Below the pieces are notes generated by a model, which ran no database searches, was not told the origin of the DNA, and saw only the letters and a program-made list of their open reading frames with translations. This document shows, piece after piece, positions 1 through 8,801 of a stretch of 37,533 nt of DNA. Location of the stretch: the NCBI GenBank assembly GCA_938034975.1, contig CALHNI010000065.1:1-37533 (forward strand), read 5' to 3'. The first letter of the stretch is position 1, and each line of letters begins with the position of its first letter. The stretch comes from Candidatus Goldiibacteriota bacterium. GTDB taxonomy: Bacteria; Oederibacteriota; PGYV01; DYJU01. The translations under genes and the position numbers were made by a program.

Positions 1-13
1 TTACACAAAATTA

Positions 14-41
14 TTGACATTACCGTTAAGGGATTTATATT
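14..41 (+). promoter_or_regulatory. Candidate upstream sigma-70 promoter of the secreted lipoprotein gene
   Basis: TTGACA at 14-19 and TATATT at 36-41 are separated by 16 bases. It lies upstream of a second, better promoter-like pair and would give a longer 5' leader. In such AT-rich DNA the -10 is weak evidence, but the -35 is a perfect match. Confidence 0.4.
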
Positions 42-68
42 TGACTTTGTCAAATCATAATGTATAAT
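41..68 (+). promoter_or_regulatory. Candidate main promoter with a palindrome over the -35
   Basis: TTGACT at 41-46 and a consensus TATAAT at 63-68 are separated by 16 bases, about 42 bases before the chosen start codon at 111. The -35 is embedded in the perfect inverted repeat TTGAC-TTT-GTCAA (41-53), which could be an operator for a dimeric repressor. The promoter call rests on sequence; the operator role is inference. Confidence 0.6.
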
Positions 69-110
69 TTATATAACATGTTCTTTTTAAAAAAAGAAAG
101 GAAATTTATT

Positions 111-2294
111 ATGACTAAAAAAATAATTCTCCCTGTTTTGCTTATTATCATTTCTTTTATTCTTTTAAATTGCAATTTAAATAAGACGCCGTCAACCCCG
201 GACACAACTGATAAAAATGTTATACCTTCTAATTCTCCAACTAATAATATAACTACTATTCCGACTTTAACCTTTACAGCAACATTGGTTTTAACAATCA
301 CACCTGATCAGTATGAAGAAGATGACACTCCCAATCAGTCTAAACTGATAAATGCATCCGAATCCCATGATAAAAGTATAGACGCATGTAATGAATATGA
401 CTGGGTGAAATTTATACTCTCTGATTACTCAGATATTGAATTAACAACAAACTCACTATATCCAACTTATATAGAATGCTTTGCAGATGAAAATAAAAAT
501 AATTTTATAAAAGATGCCGGAGATGGATCAAACGCAGCAAATCTTATAATAAATAATCTTCAACCAGGAACATACTATGCAGGTGTGAGAGCATACAATT
601 ATGATACCCCCGGATGTGATATTTTTAATTATACCTTGTCTTTATCCGTTTATGTTCATACTGCTACACCAATTTTAACAGAAACTTTTACCCAGACAGA
701 AACACACACATTAACATTTACACCAACCTTTACTCCTACTTTCACAATAACATCTACACAGACGGAATTTTTAACTTCCACATTTACTAATTCATTTACA
801 CCAAGTTTTACACCAACTTATGATTCATATGAATATGATGATACAACACATACAGCCAAACCAATCACCAATGATGAAACCCAATTCAGAAATTTCTGGG
901 AATACAACACTTATGATTTTATCTCTTTTTATATACCTGAAACCTCCAATATTTATGTATCAATTACAACAACCGCAAACTATAACTTTGCAATTTTTAA
1001 CCATGATGCAAGCACTGTCTGGCATCCGATTTATGGATTTTTAACTTTTAATAAGATTGGTAATTTTTATTTTGATGTTGTTTTAAGTGAAGGCAATTAC
1101 TTTTTTGGACTTATAGGTTATGAACAGCAGGCAACTGATTATTCAATAAATTTCAGTTATATAACCTGCTCACCAACAAATACCTTTACAAACACAGAAA
1201 CAAAAACACCTACATCCACTGATACTTTTACTTTTACAGAAACTTTTACAATAACAAATACTCCCACACAAACACCAACAGGACACTGGCAGGAATATAG
1301 CCAATATGGTTTTAATAATTCAGGTTATCTTTCTATGGATGAAAATGGAAGCAATTTTTCATTATCATATATGTCTGCAGGCACATTATATGTTGACAGT
1401 GGTTATAATGTAACAAACTCATCTGAGGGCTCTTTTCTTGCCAGCAGAGACATGATTAAAAAATTAACAAATAAAACTCTTGTTGTTTTTTCTGATTCAA
1501 ACGCTTATATATACGTAAAATCATCTGAAGATAATTTTAATAATCCTGTTGGCACTCAGAGTGCCGGCCGGGGTTACTATCCATGTATAGAATCAAATGG
1601 CACTACAATATATGTTGCCTATACAGATATTGAAGGCGGCAGCGATATGCGGACATCAGTAAAACTTTATTCTCCATGGTATAACTGGACATACTACGGT
1701 GGCGATGGTGGTGTTTACAATCAAGCAGATACTCAGCAGCGAAGGTTAAGTATTGATGGTTATTTTAGCGCATTAAACAATGATATATATATAGGATATA
1801 TAACAAATGGCAATTCCGGTATTCAGGTAAAACATAATGTTAATGATTCAGGATGGCAACAAGTTGGCACTTCTGTAATATCTTCTGCAAATATAAGAGA
1901 TGTTGAAATTGCTGTTATTGATCCTTCAAATATATTCTGTGCTTTTTCAACAAACAGTCCAGACTTTAAAATTTATGTTAAAAAATATGAATCAGGAAAT
2001 TGGATATATGCAGGAACCAATCCTGTTGCAACAACCGCAACAGCAGGGAATGTGGAATTTTCTATTTATGCAGTTACACCTTATGAAGTTTATTTAGCGT
2101 TCCAGGAACCTGTTACTGCAAAAGCAGTAGTAAAAAAATACAATGGAACCGACTGGGAATATTTAGGTGACCAGGCTGGTATTTCACAATCAAATATTTC
2201 TAATCCAAACATATTTAAGTTATTAAATAAAGTATATTGCGGATTTATTGACTCATCTAAATCAGGCGTAATAAATATAATGATTTTTGAATAA
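111..2294 (+). CDS. Secreted lipoprotein with two PPC-like domains, Thr/Phe/Pro linkers and a C-terminal beta-rich domain
   Basis: Predicted 727-residue surface or periplasmic lipoprotein; biochemical function unknown. The start at 111 is chosen over the in-frame ATG at 60 because an AGGA ribosome site (about 98-101) sits nine bases before it and the protein then opens with a proper signal: Lys-Lys, a hydrophobic stretch and the lipobox LLNC with Cys21. Residues about 66-178 and 237-352 are two related modules opening YEEDDT and YEYDDT, resembling the bacterial pre-peptidase C-terminal (PPC) fold. They are joined by low-complexity linkers built from TFTPTFT-like units. From about residue 391 to the end is an aromatic- and glycine-rich region with WQQVGT- and WEYLGD-like units, possibly a beta-propeller-like binding domain. 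No catalytic motif was seen. It is the only plus-strand protein gene in the window and is convergent with the LysM/DUF3108 gene 23 bases away. A role in adhesion or polymer binding is inference. Confidence 0.88.
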   Translation: MTKKIILPVLLIIISFILLNCNLNKTPSTPDTTDKNVIPSNSPTNNITTIPTLTFTATLVLTITPDQYEEDDTPNQSKLINASESHDKSIDACNEYDWVKFILSDYSDIELTTNSLYPTYIECFADENKNNFIKDAGDGSNAANLIINNLQPGTYYAGVRAYNYDTPGCDIFNYTLSLSVYVHTATPILTETFTQTETHTLTFTPTFTPTFTITSTQTEFLTSTFTNSFTPSFTPTYDSYEYDDTTHTAKPITNDETQFRNFWEYNTYDFISFYIPETSNIYVSITTTANYNFAIFNHDASTVWHPIYGFLTFNKIGNFYFDVVLSEGNYFFGLIGYEQQATDYSINFSYITCSPTNTFTNTETKTPTSTDTFTFTETFTITNTPTQTPTGHWQEYSQYGFNNSGYLSMDENGSNFSLSYMSAGTLYVDSGYNVTNSSEGSFLASRDMIKKLTNKTLVVFSDSNAYIYVKSSEDNFNNPVGTQSAGRGYYPCIESNGTTIYVAYTDIEGGSDMRTSVKLYSPWYNWTYYGGDGGVYNQADTQQRRLSIDGYFSALNNDIYIGYITNGNSGIQVKHNVNDSGWQQVGTSVISSANIRDVEIAVIDPSNIFCAFSTNSPDFKIYVKKYESGNWIYAGTNPVATTATAGNVEFSIYAVTPYEVYLAFQEPVTAKAVVKKYNGTDWEYLGDQAGISQSNISNPNIFKLLNKVYCGFIDSSKSGVINIMIFE

Positions 2295-2317
2295 ATTATA
2301 AAAATTTTTTTATATTT

Positions 2318-3352
2318 TTATTTAACTATTGTTGCGCTTTGCAAGACAGCATCTATTGTGCCTATCACAATCTGACTTTTTACCAAAACAGGCATTAAAT
2401 ATTCATCATTTGTGAGCCATATCCACACATCACCTTTTTGTCTGAATATACCCTCATATTTTAAATATGGCTGGATAACCACGCAATCAAATTCACCTGC
2501 ATCCACTGTTATCTTTTCATATTTTAATTTCTTAACAAGTATCTGATAAACTTTGCATTCATCAGATGCAACATTAATATAAAATTCATCTTCACCCCTA
2601 TACATTGCACGAAAATAATAAAATTCAGACAGGACATCCTGGACAAATGCAGGTATATTACATCTCATACCATCACTTTTTTGCGCATAACCATTTTCAT
2701 GAAAAAATTCCATATAACTATCATGCCTGTAACCACCCTCTTCTAAATGCTTACTGTATTTCCATGAAAAAAGTCCCTTTACATCCATGTATGAAGTGAT
2801 TATATCCCTTACCCTGTAAAATGTTTCAAAAAAAGGCGATGTTCTTGCTGTTGCTTCTATTTTATATGCTTTTCTGCTATTTACATCAACTATATCTTTT
2901 ACTTCCAAAATTCCAAACCCCGCAGTAATATTAAAATATTTCACAGCAAAGACCAGTTTCTCTCCAACACCGAATGCTTTATTTTTGTAAACCGGATATT
3001 TAAAATCTTTTTTTATTAAATTTGTAATTTCATTTTTTTTTAATTTTATCACCCTGTTTTCATGCAAAATATAGGGCTCATTTATATTATTATCCTCTGC
3101 TATTTTTTTCCAGAATTTTATATTCCCATAATATTCTTTTGCAATTTTTGTCAAAGTATCACCTTTTTTTACTTTGTATTCCACATCCGATATTTTTATC
3201 TGTTCTTTTTTATTCTGTAAATCTTTTTCACTGTTTATTTCTTCTTTTAAAATTTCTTCTTCTTTTCTTATTTCAACAACAGATACATTTTTAGGAATAG
3301 TAGAACAGGAAGTAAAAATAATCAAAAATAAAATAAAAAAAATTTTTTTCAT
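2318..3352 (-). CDS. LysM domain plus DUF3108 lipoprotein
   Basis: A 344-residue envelope lipoprotein. The ATG at 3352 is preferred over the one at 3358 because the AAAAGGA ribosome site ends eight bases before it and only two bases before the other. The signal ends in FTSC (Cys16). A charged linker leads to a LysM peptidoglycan-binding domain at about 59-106, which begins YKVKKGDTLTKIAKEYYG. Residues from about 127 onward match the DUF3108 pattern (a beta-rich domain of unknown role found in outer-membrane-associated proteins of Gram-negative bacteria), including LVFAVKYFNITAGFGILEV. It is last in the msbA-heptose operon, seven bases after the heptosyltransferase stop, so a function in anchoring the outer membrane or assisting LPS assembly is plausible but inferred. 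No clear terminator separates it from the convergent gene. Confidence 0.88.
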   Translation of the reverse strand: MKKIFFILFLIIFTSCSTIPKNVSVVEIRKEEEILKEEINSEKDLQNKKEQIKISDVEYKVKKGDTLTKIAKEYYGNIKFWKKIAEDNNINEPYILHENRVIKLKKNEITNLIKKDFKYPVYKNKAFGVGEKLVFAVKYFNITAGFGILEVKDIVDVNSRKAYKIEATARTSPFFETFYRVRDIITSYMDVKGLFSWKYSKHLEEGGYRHDSYMEFFHENGYAQKSDGMRCNIPAFVQDVLSEFYYFRAMYRGEDEFYINVASDECKVYQILVKKLKYEKITVDAGEFDCVVIQPYLKYEGIFRQKGDVWIWLTNDEYLMPVLVKSQIVIGTIDAVLQSATIVK

Positions 3353-3365
3353 ACACATTTTCCTT

Positions 3366-4319
3366 TTAATTTAAAAGTGTTTTTAATTTTTCTATGATAA
3401 ATTCAATTGAAAAATCATCCATTTTTTCCCCTTTTTTCTGTTGCAAAATAACTGCTTTATTTCCAACAGGCGCCCATCGTGATGGGACTGCGCCTTTTTC
3501 TGGAAAAAAAGACAATGTCTTTTTCCCCAAGGCTGCTGCTATATGCATGGGCCCTGTGCTTCCGCTTATAAATACATCACATTGTTCAATCAGTGCAGCA
3601 AGTTCTCTTATCGGCAATGGATTTTCAATTATATGAATATCCGCATTAACTCTAATTTTTTTTATAAATCTTTTTATTTTTTCATCTTCAAAAATCCCAT
3701 AACTTACCAAAATTTTTTTACCTGTTTCTTTATTAATTGCCTGACATAATTCCGCATATTTTTCCGGAGATAAATTATCAGCAGAGCCACGCCCCCCTAT
3801 AAATATTATTATAAAATTTTCCTTAAATCCGATTTTTACTATATACTCATCTGCCCTTATCCGTTCTGCTTCTGTTGAAAAATAAAAAACCTTTTCTGCC
3901 TTTTTCTCACCTATTAAATCTTTGGCAAGTAATAAATTCAAATCCGCTTCATGCAAATTTGAATTTTTCCTGTGTATTTTTATATTTTTATTGAAAAACA
4001 AAGGCGAATACCATCTATATGCAGTTCCTATACGTTCTTTTATGCCAGCAAGAAAAATAGCCAATGCAACTCTGAATCTGGGATAAACAATCAGTGCAAT
4101 ATCAAAATTTTCTTTTTTTATTTTTTCATATATTTTTTTATCTTCTATTGTTAAAATCAAATCCACATCAGGATTATTATAAAGAATCTCTTTTGCATAA
4201 TCACTTACCAAAACAGCAATAAAAGAATCTTTTATATTTTTTTTTATTTCATTTATCAAAGGAGTTGTAAGTATCAAATCTCCTATCCTGTCTGTGCGCG
4301 CTATTAAAATTTTTTTCAT
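3366..4319 (-). CDS. Glycosyltransferase family 9 (ADP-heptose:LPS heptosyltransferase-like)
   Basis: A 317-residue cytoplasmic GT-B enzyme that probably adds heptose from ADP-heptose to the LPS inner core. The N terminus carries the GT9 signature RTDRIGDLILTTPL (from residue 8), the middle has the GGRGSADNLSP stretch that replaces the usual GS-rich nucleotide-binding loop, and the C-terminal half has ISGSTGPMHIAAALGK, the hallmark motif that contacts the donor. Length is normal for WaaC/WaaF/RfaF. The start codon overlaps the stop of rfaE2 as ATGA, so translation is probably coupled. Position next to all ADP-heptose synthesis genes supports heptose as donor. Whether it is heptosyltransferase I, II or another GT9 cannot be told from sequence alone. 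Confidence 0.93.
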   Translation of the reverse strand: MKKILIARTDRIGDLILTTPLINEIKKNIKDSFIAVLVSDYAKEILYNNPDVDLILTIEDKKIYEKIKKENFDIALIVYPRFRVALAIFLAGIKERIGTAYRWYSPLFFNKNIKIHRKNSNLHEADLNLLLAKDLIGEKKAEKVFYFSTEAERIRADEYIVKIGFKENFIIIFIGGRGSADNLSPEKYAELCQAINKETGKKILVSYGIFEDEKIKRFIKKIRVNADIHIIENPLPIRELAALIEQCDVFISGSTGPMHIAAALGKKTLSFFPEKGAVPSRWAPVGNKAVILQQKKGEKMDDFSIEFIIEKLKTLLN

Positions 4320-4795
4320 TTTTTATATCTTTCAATTATTGTTTTAATAATATCTTTTGTGGAATGCTTTTTTTTATCACCGACTATTACTATTTTTATT
4401 CCGTATTTACGGGAAGTTTCTTTTTCAGGCACGGTATCTTTTGTATAATCAGTCCCTTTTGCATGAAAATGAGGTCTTAAAATTTTTAGTGTCTTTTCTA
4501 CTGTTGTTTCATTAAAAATTGTCACATAATCCACAAACTCAAAAGATGCTAAAATTTCAGCTCTTTGTTTTTCATTTATAATTGGCCTGCCTTTCCCTTT
4601 TATTTTATGTGTGGAAGAATCAGAATTAATACCAACAATAAGCACATCGCCTTTTTTTTTTGCACTTTTTAAAAACCGTATATGACCAACATGAATTAAA
4701 TCAAAACATCCATTTGCAAATACAACTTTTTTATTCTGTTTTTTTAATTTTTCAACAATTACTTTTAACTGATTTCTGTTTTTTATTTTCAACAT
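4316..4795 (-). CDS. rfaE2: D-glycero-beta-D-manno-heptose 1-phosphate adenylyltransferase
   Basis: A 159-residue nucleotidyltransferase that makes ADP-heptose from heptose 1-phosphate and ATP, the activation step of LPS inner-core heptose synthesis. It has the cytidylyltransferase-fold signature ANGCFDLIHVGH (27-38, with the HxGH motif at 35-38) and the DSSTHKIKGKGRPI stretch typical of RfaE C-terminal domains. In Escherichia coli this activity is fused to the kinase in HldE; here the two are separate genes that overlap by seven bases. Length fits a stand-alone RfaE2 (HldC-type) enzyme. Downstream, its stop overlaps the heptosyltransferase start by four bases. Confidence 0.96.
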   Translation of the reverse strand: MLKIKNRNQLKVIVEKLKKQNKKVVFANGCFDLIHVGHIRFLKSAKKKGDVLIVGINSDSSTHKIKGKGRPIINEKQRAEILASFEFVDYVTIFNETTVEKTLKILRPHFHAKGTDYTKDTVPEKETSRKYGIKIVIVGDKKKHSTKDIIKTIIERYKK

Positions 4796-5775
4796 TTTTT
4801 TAATGCCTCTTTTAATTCTGTCTGGGTAACTGTTGCAACTCCGCGTTTCATCACAACAAGTCCTCCACCTATATTTGCAAGAAAAGCAGCATCATAAATG
4901 GATAAACCACAACTTATGGAAAGTGTTATTATTGAAGCAACAGTATCCCCTGCACCTGATACATCAACAATTTCATCGCTTCCAAAACGCGGTATTTTAA
5001 ATATTTTTCCATTTTCAAAAACAACCATACCTTTGCTTCCCCTTGTTATAACCATACCCTTTGATTTTAAAACATTTTTCATTTTTCTGATAACCGTCTC
5101 AACATCTTTTTCTTCATAACTTTCAATACCGGCAATCGGACCTGCCTCGGTTTCATTCGGAGTTGCTGTTACTATATATCTAAAATGTTTTAAAGAATAT
5201 CTTGAATCAACAACAACTTTCATTCCCTGTTTTGCAATCTTATTTATATAATTTATTATTCTTTTTGTTATTATACCGCCATCATAATCAGAAACTAAAA
5301 TTGCATCAACCTTATCTTTTATTTTTTCAATTATATTTATAAGTTCTTCCTCTTTTTCTTTTAAAATCTGCATTTCATGATATTTATCAATACGAACGAT
5401 TTGCTGTTTCACAGTATGAACGCTACCTGCCATAATTCTGGTTTTAACAGGCAGTGTATAATTATCATCCCGTATAATAAAAGATATATCTATTTTTTTA
5501 TCTTCTAATATTTTTAAAATAATATTGGAATAACTATCATTACCAACTAATGAAACAGGAACAGGAGTTGCCCCCAGGTCTTTTATATTCATTACCGGAT
5601 TTGCACCACCACCTGCCAAATATGTTGTATTGCTATATTTTAAAATAAGAACCGGAGCTTCTCTTGATATTCTTTCTGTCTCACCATATACATACTCATC
5701 CAATATAAAATCACCAAGAACAAGTATTTTTTTTCTTTTAAATTCATTAAAAACTTTAAAGTATTTATTTTTCAT
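4789..5775 (-). CDS. rfaE1: D-glycero-beta-D-manno-heptose-7-phosphate kinase
   Basis: A 328-residue PfkB/ribokinase-family kinase that phosphorylates heptose 7-phosphate at C1 to give the 1,7-bisphosphate. The N-terminal sugar-binding signature appears as LAGGGANPVMNIKDLGA and the ATP/anion-hole signature as VSGAGDTVAS with the catalytic Asp277. It is the HldE N-terminal domain as a free protein (HldA-type). The gene overlaps gmhB by 11 bases and rfaE2 by seven bases, so kinase, phosphatase and adenylyltransferase are made from one message. An isomerase GmhA for the first step is not in the window. Confidence 0.95.
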   Translation of the reverse strand: MKNKYFKVFNEFKRKKILVLGDFILDEYVYGETERISREAPVLILKYSNTTYLAGGGANPVMNIKDLGATPVPVSLVGNDSYSNIILKILEDKKIDISFIIRDDNYTLPVKTRIMAGSVHTVKQQIVRIDKYHEMQILKEKEEELINIIEKIKDKVDAILVSDYDGGIITKRIINYINKIAKQGMKVVVDSRYSLKHFRYIVTATPNETEAGPIAGIESYEEKDVETVIRKMKNVLKSKGMVITRGSKGMVVFENGKIFKIPRFGSDEIVDVSGAGDTVASIITLSISCGLSIYDAAFLANIGGGLVVMKRGVATVTQTELKEALKKC

Positions 5776-6346
5776 TTTTTTCTCCTATAATAATTTTTGC
5801 CGCTGTTAACAGATTTTTACTTATATAATCAGGTTTTATCCTGGAATTAATTAATTTTTTTTCTTTTTTACCGAATCCTGTTAATAATAAAAAAGTTTTG
5901 AGTCCGGTATTTTTACCGAGTTCAATATCTGTTAATTTATCTCCTATTAAATAACTTTTGCTTAAATCTATATTAAACCTCTTTTTTGCTTTTAAAACCA
6001 TTCCGGGTTTTGGTTTTCTGCAAAAACAATCCTTATAATATCTTTTTACCTTTACGTCTTTTATATGGTGTGGGCAATAATAAAAAGCATCTATCTTTGT
6101 TTTATGTTTTTTTAATTTTTTCTGAATTAATCTGTGTGTTTTTTTTACAAAATCTTCTGTAAAATATCCACGCGCAACACCTGATTGATTTGAAACAACA
6201 ATTAATTTAAATCCGTATTTTCTTAATAATTTTATTGCTTCTATATTACCTTTGTAAAAACTTATTTTTTTAAAGTCATCCAAATAACCAACCTCTTTTA
6301 ATACAACTCCGTCCCTGTCTAAAAAAACCGCTTTATTTTTCTTCAT
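5765..6346 (-). CDS. gmhB: D-glycero-beta-D-manno-heptose-1,7-bisphosphate 7-phosphatase
   Basis: A 193-residue HAD phosphatase removing the 7-phosphate from heptose 1,7-bisphosphate. Motif I is FLDRDGVV with nucleophile Asp10 and general acid Asp12; SNQSG (52-56) is the motif II region; and GDKLTDIELGKNTG holds Asp136 and Asp140. The structural zinc loop characteristic of GmhB is visible as C91, H93 or H94, C107 and C109, followed by RKPKPGM. This separates it from histidinol phosphatase only partly, but the position between msbA and rfaE1 settles the assignment. The start overlaps the msbA stop by 14 bases. Confidence 0.96.
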   Translation of the reverse strand: MKKNKAVFLDRDGVVLKEVGYLDDFKKISFYKGNIEAIKLLRKYGFKLIVVSNQSGVARGYFTEDFVKKTHRLIQKKLKKHKTKIDAFYYCPHHIKDVKVKRYYKDCFCRKPKPGMVLKAKKRFNIDLSKSYLIGDKLTDIELGKNTGLKTFLLLTGFGKKEKKLINSRIKPDYISKNLLTAAKIIIGEKNEK

Positions 6347-8084
6347 TTTTAATCAATTTAAATTGCATATTATAAAGTTTTGTATAAAGTCCATTATTTT
6401 TAATTAATTCAAAATGTTTTCCTTGTTCAACAATTTGACCTTTATCAATTACTATAATATTATCTGCATTCTGAACTGTTGATAATCTATGAGCAATTAC
6501 AAAAGTTGTTCTGTTTTTCATAAGATTATTAAGTGCTTCCTGCACTAAAATTTCTGATTCACTATCAAGTGAAGATGTTGCTTCATCAAGAATAAGAATT
6601 GGAGGGTTACGCAAAATTGCTCTTGCAATTGCAATTCGTTGTCTCTGCCCCCCTGATAGTTTTACACCTCTGTCACCTATAATAGTATTATATCCATCCT
6701 GCATTTCAATAATAAAATCATGGGCATTAGCTGCTTTGGCAGCACTTATAATTTTTTCGTCTTCATATTCTTTATGTCCATAAGCAATATTATTTTTCAC
6801 AGTATCATTAAATAATATGGTTTCCTGAGTTACAATGCCTATTAATTTTCTTAATCTTTGGATTTTTATATCTTTTATATTTATGCCATCTATTAAAATT
6901 TCTCCTGCATCAACATCATAAAATCTTGCCAGTAAATCAGCAAGGGTTGTTTTGCCAGAGCCAGACGGACCAACTACGGCAAAAATTTGTCCTTTTTTTA
7001 TAATAAAACTTATTTTGTTTATTATTTTTTTTTCTTTTATATAACCAAATTCCACATCTTTAAATTCTATTCTTTCATTAAATTCAGTTATTTCTTTAAC
7101 TCCCTCTGTATCTGCTATATCAGGGGTTAAATCAAGTATTGAAAAAATTCTCTCTGCAGCAGATAATGCCTGCTGAATTACGTTGTTCATATCATTTAAT
7201 TTTTTTATCTGGGGATATAAACTTGTTAAAGTTCCTATAAACGCAAAAAAAGTCCCTGTTGTTAATTCTTCTTTTATAACAGCTGTTCCGGCATACCAGA
7301 TAAGAGCAGAAATACCTATTGCTCCTATTGTTTCCATAATTGGTGATGCCATGGAAGCAGCCCGGACACCACGCATTGTATAATCAAAAATTTTATTTAA
7401 TTCATCTTTAAATCTTTTTCTCTCATACTCTTCCATGCCAAATGCTTTTACTATACGAATTCCATTGAAGGTTTCATTCAGTATTGAAGTTATATTCCCA
7501 AATTTTTCCTGATAACCACGTGCTGCTGCTTTCATTTTTTTTCCAAAAATAATAACAGGATATACTGCAAGAGGAAAAACAATAATAGAAATCATGGCAA
7601 GTTTCCAGTTCAGATAAAAAGCAAGTCCCAAAAGGCCTATGATATTAAGGCAACTCCCGATTATGTTTCCCATAACATTTGCAATTGCTCCCTGAACCAT
7701 ACTTACATCATTTGTTATCCTTGCAATTAATACTCCTATTTTTTGATTATTAAAAAAATTCATTGAAAGATTGGTTATATGGGCATATAAAGAATAGCGC
7801 ATTTCCAAAATTATTCTGTTACCAACATAGTCAATTAAATAATGCTGGCAGTAAATAGTAATCCCTTTTAAAGCATAAATTATTATTATTACAAAAGGTA
7901 AAATTGATAAAAAATATTTTGCCTGTTCTTTATCAGGATTTGCAAGAATTTTATCAATTACAGGTTTTATTATCCACAAAGAAAGCGCTGTCAAAATTGC
8001 TGTAAAAACCATACATAAAAATCCAAGCAACATTCTCTTTATATGTGGTTTCACATAGTTTAATAATCTTAAATAAGTTTTCAT
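6333..8084 (-). CDS. msbA: MsbA-type lipid A flippase, ABC transporter
   Basis: A 583-residue half-transporter: an N-terminal six-helix transmembrane domain (about 1-320) fused to a nucleotide-binding domain. Walker A is GPSGSGKT at 372-379, the ABC signature LSGGQ at 476-480, Walker B ILILDE at 496-501 and the H-loop histidine at 532. It most likely flips core-lipid A across the inner membrane as a homodimer. The exporter family also includes multidrug pumps, so MsbA function is inferred from the company of the heptose operon that it heads. A modest promoter-like pair lies upstream at 8114-8142. Confidence 0.92.
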   Translation of the reverse strand: MKTYLRLLNYVKPHIKRMLLGFLCMVFTAILTALSLWIIKPVIDKILANPDKEQAKYFLSILPFVIIIIYALKGITIYCQHYLIDYVGNRIILEMRYSLYAHITNLSMNFFNNQKIGVLIARITNDVSMVQGAIANVMGNIIGSCLNIIGLLGLAFYLNWKLAMISIIVFPLAVYPVIIFGKKMKAAARGYQEKFGNITSILNETFNGIRIVKAFGMEEYERKRFKDELNKIFDYTMRGVRAASMASPIMETIGAIGISALIWYAGTAVIKEELTTGTFFAFIGTLTSLYPQIKKLNDMNNVIQQALSAAERIFSILDLTPDIADTEGVKEITEFNERIEFKDVEFGYIKEKKIINKISFIIKKGQIFAVVGPSGSGKTTLADLLARFYDVDAGEILIDGINIKDIKIQRLRKLIGIVTQETILFNDTVKNNIAYGHKEYEDEKIISAAKAANAHDFIIEMQDGYNTIIGDRGVKLSGGQRQRIAIARAILRNPPILILDEATSSLDSESEILVQEALNNLMKNRTTFVIAHRLSTVQNADNIIVIDKGQIVEQGKHFELIKNNGLYTKLYNMQFKLIKNEEK

Positions 8085-8113
8085 AATTTTACCTTGTTTT
8101 ATAATTTGATAAT

Positions 8114-8142
8114 ATTTTAAAAGATTTTTAATAATAAAGCAA
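8114..8142 (-). promoter_or_regulatory. Possible promoter of the msbA-heptose operon
   Basis: On the minus strand TTGCTT (8142-8137) and TAAAAT (8119-8114) are 17 bases apart, about 30 bases upstream of the msbA start. This is the best pair seen in the 133-base gap after the PEBP gene. The surrounding DNA is very AT-rich, so chance matches are likely. Confidence 0.3.
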
Positions 8143-8217
8143 TTGATTTTAATTTTCTTAAAAAAAGGTATTACACTAGTTATCTGGGATTTTGCTTATA
8201 TAAATTAAAATTATTTA

Positions 8218-8772
8218 TTATAATTTTTCTTTCAATGCGTTTCTTTTGTATTTACCCATCAATTCCCCATATCCTATAATATTATTTTTTATTTTTTGAA
8301 GAATTACATTTTTATCTGCTTTTTCAGGTATAATATCAATCTTTTCAATGTTTAACGCATAAACCTTAAAAAAATATCTGTGAATTCCTGAGGGCGGGCA
8401 TGGACCGCCATAACCAAAGTCACCAAAACTTGTTTTTCCCTGTTTTATACCATTTTTTAAAATTTTTCCCTTTGTCATTGCTTCTTGTAAACAGGTTATT
8501 TTAGCAGGTATATCATATACAACCCAGTGAACCCATGTTCCCATTGGTGCATCAGGGTCATCTGAAATTAAAACAAAACTTTTCACATTTTTTATATTAA
8601 TTTTCCAGCATATTTCAGGTGATATGTTCTCTCCTTCACATGTGTAACGCGAAGGTATAAATTCTCCATTTTTAAACGCACTGCTTTTTACTTTAATCCT
8701 ATATATATCTTTTGAATTTATAAATAACAAGCAAAAAGCAAATAAACACAGAATTAAAATCCATTTTTTCAT
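8218..8772 (-). CDS. YbhB/YbcL-type PEBP family protein, exported
   Basis: A 184-residue member of the phosphatidylethanolamine-binding/Raf kinase inhibitor-like family. The ATG at 8772 is chosen because AAGGAGG ends nine bases upstream; the ATG at 8781 would abut it. An N-terminal hydrophobic stretch (about 4-20) suggests export to the periplasm, or an inner-membrane anchor. The family ligand-pocket motifs are present: DPDAPMGTWVHWVVYD and the later GGPCPPSGIHRYFF with its conserved GxHRY. Bacterial members bind small anionic ligands, but the physiological role is unknown. It follows the HEAT-like lipoprotein gene by 29 bases and is probably cotranscribed with it. Confidence 0.92.
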   Translation of the reverse strand: MKKWILILCLFAFCLLFINSKDIYRIKVKSSAFKNGEFIPSRYTCEGENISPEICWKINIKNVKSFVLISDDPDAPMGTWVHWVVYDIPAKITCLQEAMTKGKILKNGIKQGKTSFGDFGYGGPCPPSGIHRYFFKVYALNIEKIDIIPEKADKNVILQKIKNNIIGYGELMGKYKRNALKEKL

Positions 8773-8801
8773 AATATCCATCCTCCTTTTTAAAAAATAA
8801 A

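Noticed and set aside
660-1290. CRISPR or tandem DNA repeat in the ACA/TTT-rich stretches
   Set aside because: The repetition is at protein level (Thr-Phe-Thr-Pro linkers); units are short, irregular and in frame within a gene.
2295-2317. Bidirectional terminator between the convergent genes
   Set aside because: Only A/T runs are present, with no stem that could hold a loop; no reliable terminator can be called.
8114-8217. Fourth copy of the dispersed repeat upstream of msbA
   Set aside because: The spacer is AT-rich but lacks the shared landmark blocks.
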